From assembly GCA_019246495.1 (NCBI GenBank), contig JAFAQI010000470.1, forward strand, positions 1-10,115: a DNA stretch of 10,115 bases, given 5' to 3'. Origin of the DNA: Frankiales bacterium. GTDB lineage: Bacteria; Actinomycetota; Actinomycetes; JAFAQI01. Shown one piece after another: positions 6,680 to 10,115 of this stretch (position 1 is its first letter; the number at the start of each line of letters is the position of its first letter). Position numbers and translations under genes: made by a program. The notes beneath the pieces are model-generated. The model did no database searches and had not been told where the DNA came from. It saw only the letters and a program-made list of their open reading frames with translations.

Positions 6680-6697
6680 CTCGACTTCAGATCGAGG
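6679..6697 (+). repeat. Second inverted repeat upstream of resR
   Basis: CCTCGA (6679-6684) and TCGAGG (6692-6697) form a perfect inverted repeat with a seven-base spacer, abutting the 6664 palindrome. The arms CCTC...GAGG resemble operators known for MerR-family dimers, so autoregulation by ResR or control by FtsR is plausible but untested. Confidence 0.4.
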
Positions 6698-6720
6698 GTT
6701 GCGACTCGCCACGGCGATCG

Positions 6721-6749
6721 TTGACGGCATCGCGGCATCGGCCTACCGT
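6721..6749 (+). promoter_or_regulatory. Sigma70/HrdB-type promoter for resR
   Basis: TTGACG (6721-6726) and TACCGT (6744-6749) are separated by 17 bases. Initiation would be near 6756, giving a 5' leader of about 43 bases. The -35 matches the actinobacterial consensus at five bases and the -10 has the required TA....T. Confidence 0.55.
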
Positions 6750-6788
6750 CGCAAATTCCACCGGTGCAGTTCTCGCTCGCCGTCCGTC

Positions 6789-6793
6789 GGAGG
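6789..6793 (+). promoter_or_regulatory. Ribosome binding site deciding the resR start
   Basis: GGAGG lies five bases before the GTG at 6799. This selects the GTG over an upstream in-frame ATP-type start at 6721, which falls on the -35 element of the predicted promoter. Confidence 0.7.
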
Positions 6794-6798
6794 TTGCA

Positions 6799-7362
6799 GT
6801 GTCAGACGACTCGACCCGAGGCCCGGGCGGGCACCAGCCAGCGTTGTTCGGCATGACCGAGGCGGCTCCCGCGGACGGCGTCGGCTACCGCGGGCCGACC
6901 GCATGTTCGGCGGCGGGCATCAGCTACCGACAGCTCGACTACTGGGCACGCACCGGCCTCGTCGAGCCGTCGGTCCGACCGGCGCACGGTTCCGGCACGC
7001 AGCGGCTCTATTCCTTCCGCGACATCCTGATGCTCAAGGTCGTCAAGCGACTGCTGGACACGGGGGTCTCGCTCCAGAACATCCGCGCCGCCGTCACCCA
7101 CCTGCGGGAGACCGGGGTGGCCGACCTGACCCAGATCACGCTCATGAGCGACGGCGCCACGGTCTATGCCTGCACCTCGCCGGACGAGGTCGTCGACCTG
7201 GTGCAAGGCGGCCAGGGCGTGTTCGGCATCGCGGTCGGCCGCGTCGTACGCGAGGTGGAGGGGTCCCTCGCCGAGCTCCCGGCGGAGCGGGCGGAACCGC
7301 AGCCGGCCCGTCCGGCGGGCGACGAGCTCGCCGCGCGGCGATCGCGGAAGACGACGGCCTGA
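6799..7362 (+). CDS. resR: MerR-family transcriptional regulator, ResR/Rv1830 type
   Basis: A 187-residue regulator. After a flexible 25-residue N-terminus, residues about 30-100 form a MerR winged helix-turn-helix: ACSAAGISYRQLDYWARTGLVEPSVR, then the wing GTQRLYSFRDILMLKVVKRLLDTGVSLQNIR. Residues about 108-165 (DLTQITLMSDGATVYACTSPDEVVDLVQGGQGVFGIAV) form a small C-terminal domain typical of this subfamily. The tail is disordered, rich in A/R/P, and ends in a basic RRSRKTTA. It corresponds by position to M. tuberculosis Rv1830 (ResR), a regulator linked to cell division, growth and antibiotic resilience. It lacks metal-binding cysteines, so the signal it senses is unknown. The GTG start has a GGAGG ribosome binding site and a dedicated promoter with two upstream palindromes. 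It is the last gene before the glycine riboswitch. Confidence 0.87.
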   Translation: MSDDSTRGPGGHQPALFGMTEAAPADGVGYRGPTACSAAGISYRQLDYWARTGLVEPSVRPAHGSGTQRLYSFRDILMLKVVKRLLDTGVSLQNIRAAVTHLRETGVADLTQITLMSDGATVYACTSPDEVVDLVQGGQGVFGIAVGRVVREVEGSLAELPAERAEPQPARPAGDELAARRSRKTTA

Positions 7363-7363
7363 C

Positions 7364-7372
7364 TGGTAGCGT
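7364..7372 (+). promoter_or_regulatory. Extended -10 element, candidate promoter of the riboswitch-gcvP transcript
   Basis: TGGTAGCGT reads as an extended -10 (TG-N-TAnnnT) directly after the resR stop, with no good -35 at 17-18 bases. Initiation near 7379 would place the transcript start about ten bases before the riboswitch P1 helix, as expected if the riboswitch has its own promoter. Confidence 0.35.
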
Positions 7373-7389
7373 CGTTTCCGCCTGATCAC

Positions 7390-7590
7390 CTCGCGCGGGA
7401 GAGTTCCCGGGACGCCATCCCGGGGCGCCGAAGGAGCAACCTCCCCGGAACCTCTCAGGCCGACGGACCGCGCGAGCAGGGCACTCTGGAAAGCAGGTCG
7501 CGCCGCCAAGAAGCGCAGGCGGCGAGGTCTCACCGACGGGGCAAGCCCGCGCAGCTGCGGGTGAAGCTCTCAGGTCCCATGACAGAGGGG
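7390..7590 (+). ncRNA. Tandem glycine riboswitch
   Basis: Two glycine aptamers in series precede gcvP, the classic target of this RNA. Aptamer 1 (7390-7476): P1 is a perfect nine-base helix, CTCGCGCGG (7390-7398) with CCGCGCGAG (7468-7476). P2 is GAGAG (7399-7403) with CTCTC (7452-7456). An internal seven-base hairpin is formed by 7406-7412 and 7418-7424. The conserved core GCGCCGAAGGAGCAAC lies at 7425-7440 and CTCTCAGGCC at 7452-7461. Aptamer 2 (about 7483-7590): P1 is CTCTG (7484-7488) with CAGAG (7583-7587), with a seven-base hairpin 7501-7507/7518-7524, the core CACCGACGGGGCAAGCCC at 7531-7548 and CTCTCAGGTCCC at 7567-7578. The layout resembles the B. subtilis gcvT riboswitch. Glycine binding should switch gcvP on. 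The expression platform is listed separately. Confidence 0.95.
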
Positions 7591-7631
7591 GAGCCGGCTC
7601 GGCGGCTGCGGCCGCCCGAACGAGAGGCTCC
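7590..7631 (+). promoter_or_regulatory. Candidate riboswitch expression platform and gcvP ribosome binding site
   Basis: GGAGCC (7590-7595), immediately after aptamer 2, can pair with GGCTCC (7626-7631). Inside lies a perfect six-base stem with a TGCG loop (GGCGGC 7601-7606, GCCGCC 7611-7616). The likely Shine-Dalgarno, GAGAGG (7622-7627), is caught at the edge of the outer helix. There is no T-run, so translational control is more likely than termination. Pairing is read by eye, not folded. Confidence 0.4.
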
Positions 7632-7634
7632 GTC

Positions 7635-10115
<2,481 letters not shown>

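Noticed and set aside
6675..6703. TTGACC at 6675 as the resR -35 element
   Set aside because: No TAnnnT sequence occurs 16-19 bases downstream. The TTGACG/TACCGT pair at 6721-6749 is a much better promoter, and this TTGACC is part of the palindrome.

Overview
The window is a high-GC, densely coded stretch of an actinobacterial chromosome. Every supported gene is on the + strand. Gene content and order match a conserved actinobacterial block, the one known in Mycobacterium tuberculosis as roughly Rv1823-Rv1832: DUF881, Sbp, DUF881, gcvH, garA, ftsR-type MerR, bifunctional nuclease, resR-type MerR, gcvP. A large mannose-1-phosphate guanylyltransferase-like gene lies just before the block, which points to a Streptomyces/Frankia-like lineage rather than a mycobacterium. 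Genus cannot be read from this sequence. I see no mobile element, CRISPR array, rRNA or tRNA gene.

Region 1 (1-4638) looks like one transcription unit. It holds a sugar-nucleotide pyrophosphorylase fused to a catalytically degenerate phosphohexomutase-like region (5' end cut by the window), a membrane-anchored DUF881 protein, the small basic membrane protein Sbp, a second DUF881 protein, and gcvH, the lipoyl carrier of the glycine cleavage system. The DUF881-sbp-DUF881 trio is joined by two ATGA overlaps, indicating translational coupling.

Region 2 (4639-6091) opens with a good sigma70/HrdB-type promoter (4732-4761). It drives a zinc-ribbon/FHA protein (GarA/OdhI type), overlapped by four bases by an FtsR-like MerR regulator. 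Region 3 (6092-6643) is a bifunctional nuclease (DUF151) gene behind a hairpin. Region 4 (6644-7362) is a second MerR regulator (ResR/Rv1830 type) with its own promoter (6721-6749) and two inverted repeats upstream.

Region 5 (7363-10115) carries a tandem glycine riboswitch (7390-7590) leading into gcvP (glycine decarboxylase P protein), which runs off the right edge with about 827 codons visible.

The block mixes glycine/one-carbon metabolism (GcvH, GcvP, riboswitch), control of 2-oxoglutarate/glutamate flux (GarA) and envelope or division functions (DUF881/Sbp, FtsR, ResR). The main non-textbook signals are four. A 16-base palindromic motif (14/16 identical) is present in both the garA-ftsR and resR upstream regions and looks like a shared operator. 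The guanylyltransferase has lost every canonical mutase motif. The FtsR-like protein may contain a second MerR-like module. A hairpin after the second riboswitch aptamer could hide the gcvP ribosome binding site. I found no wholly undescribed system.
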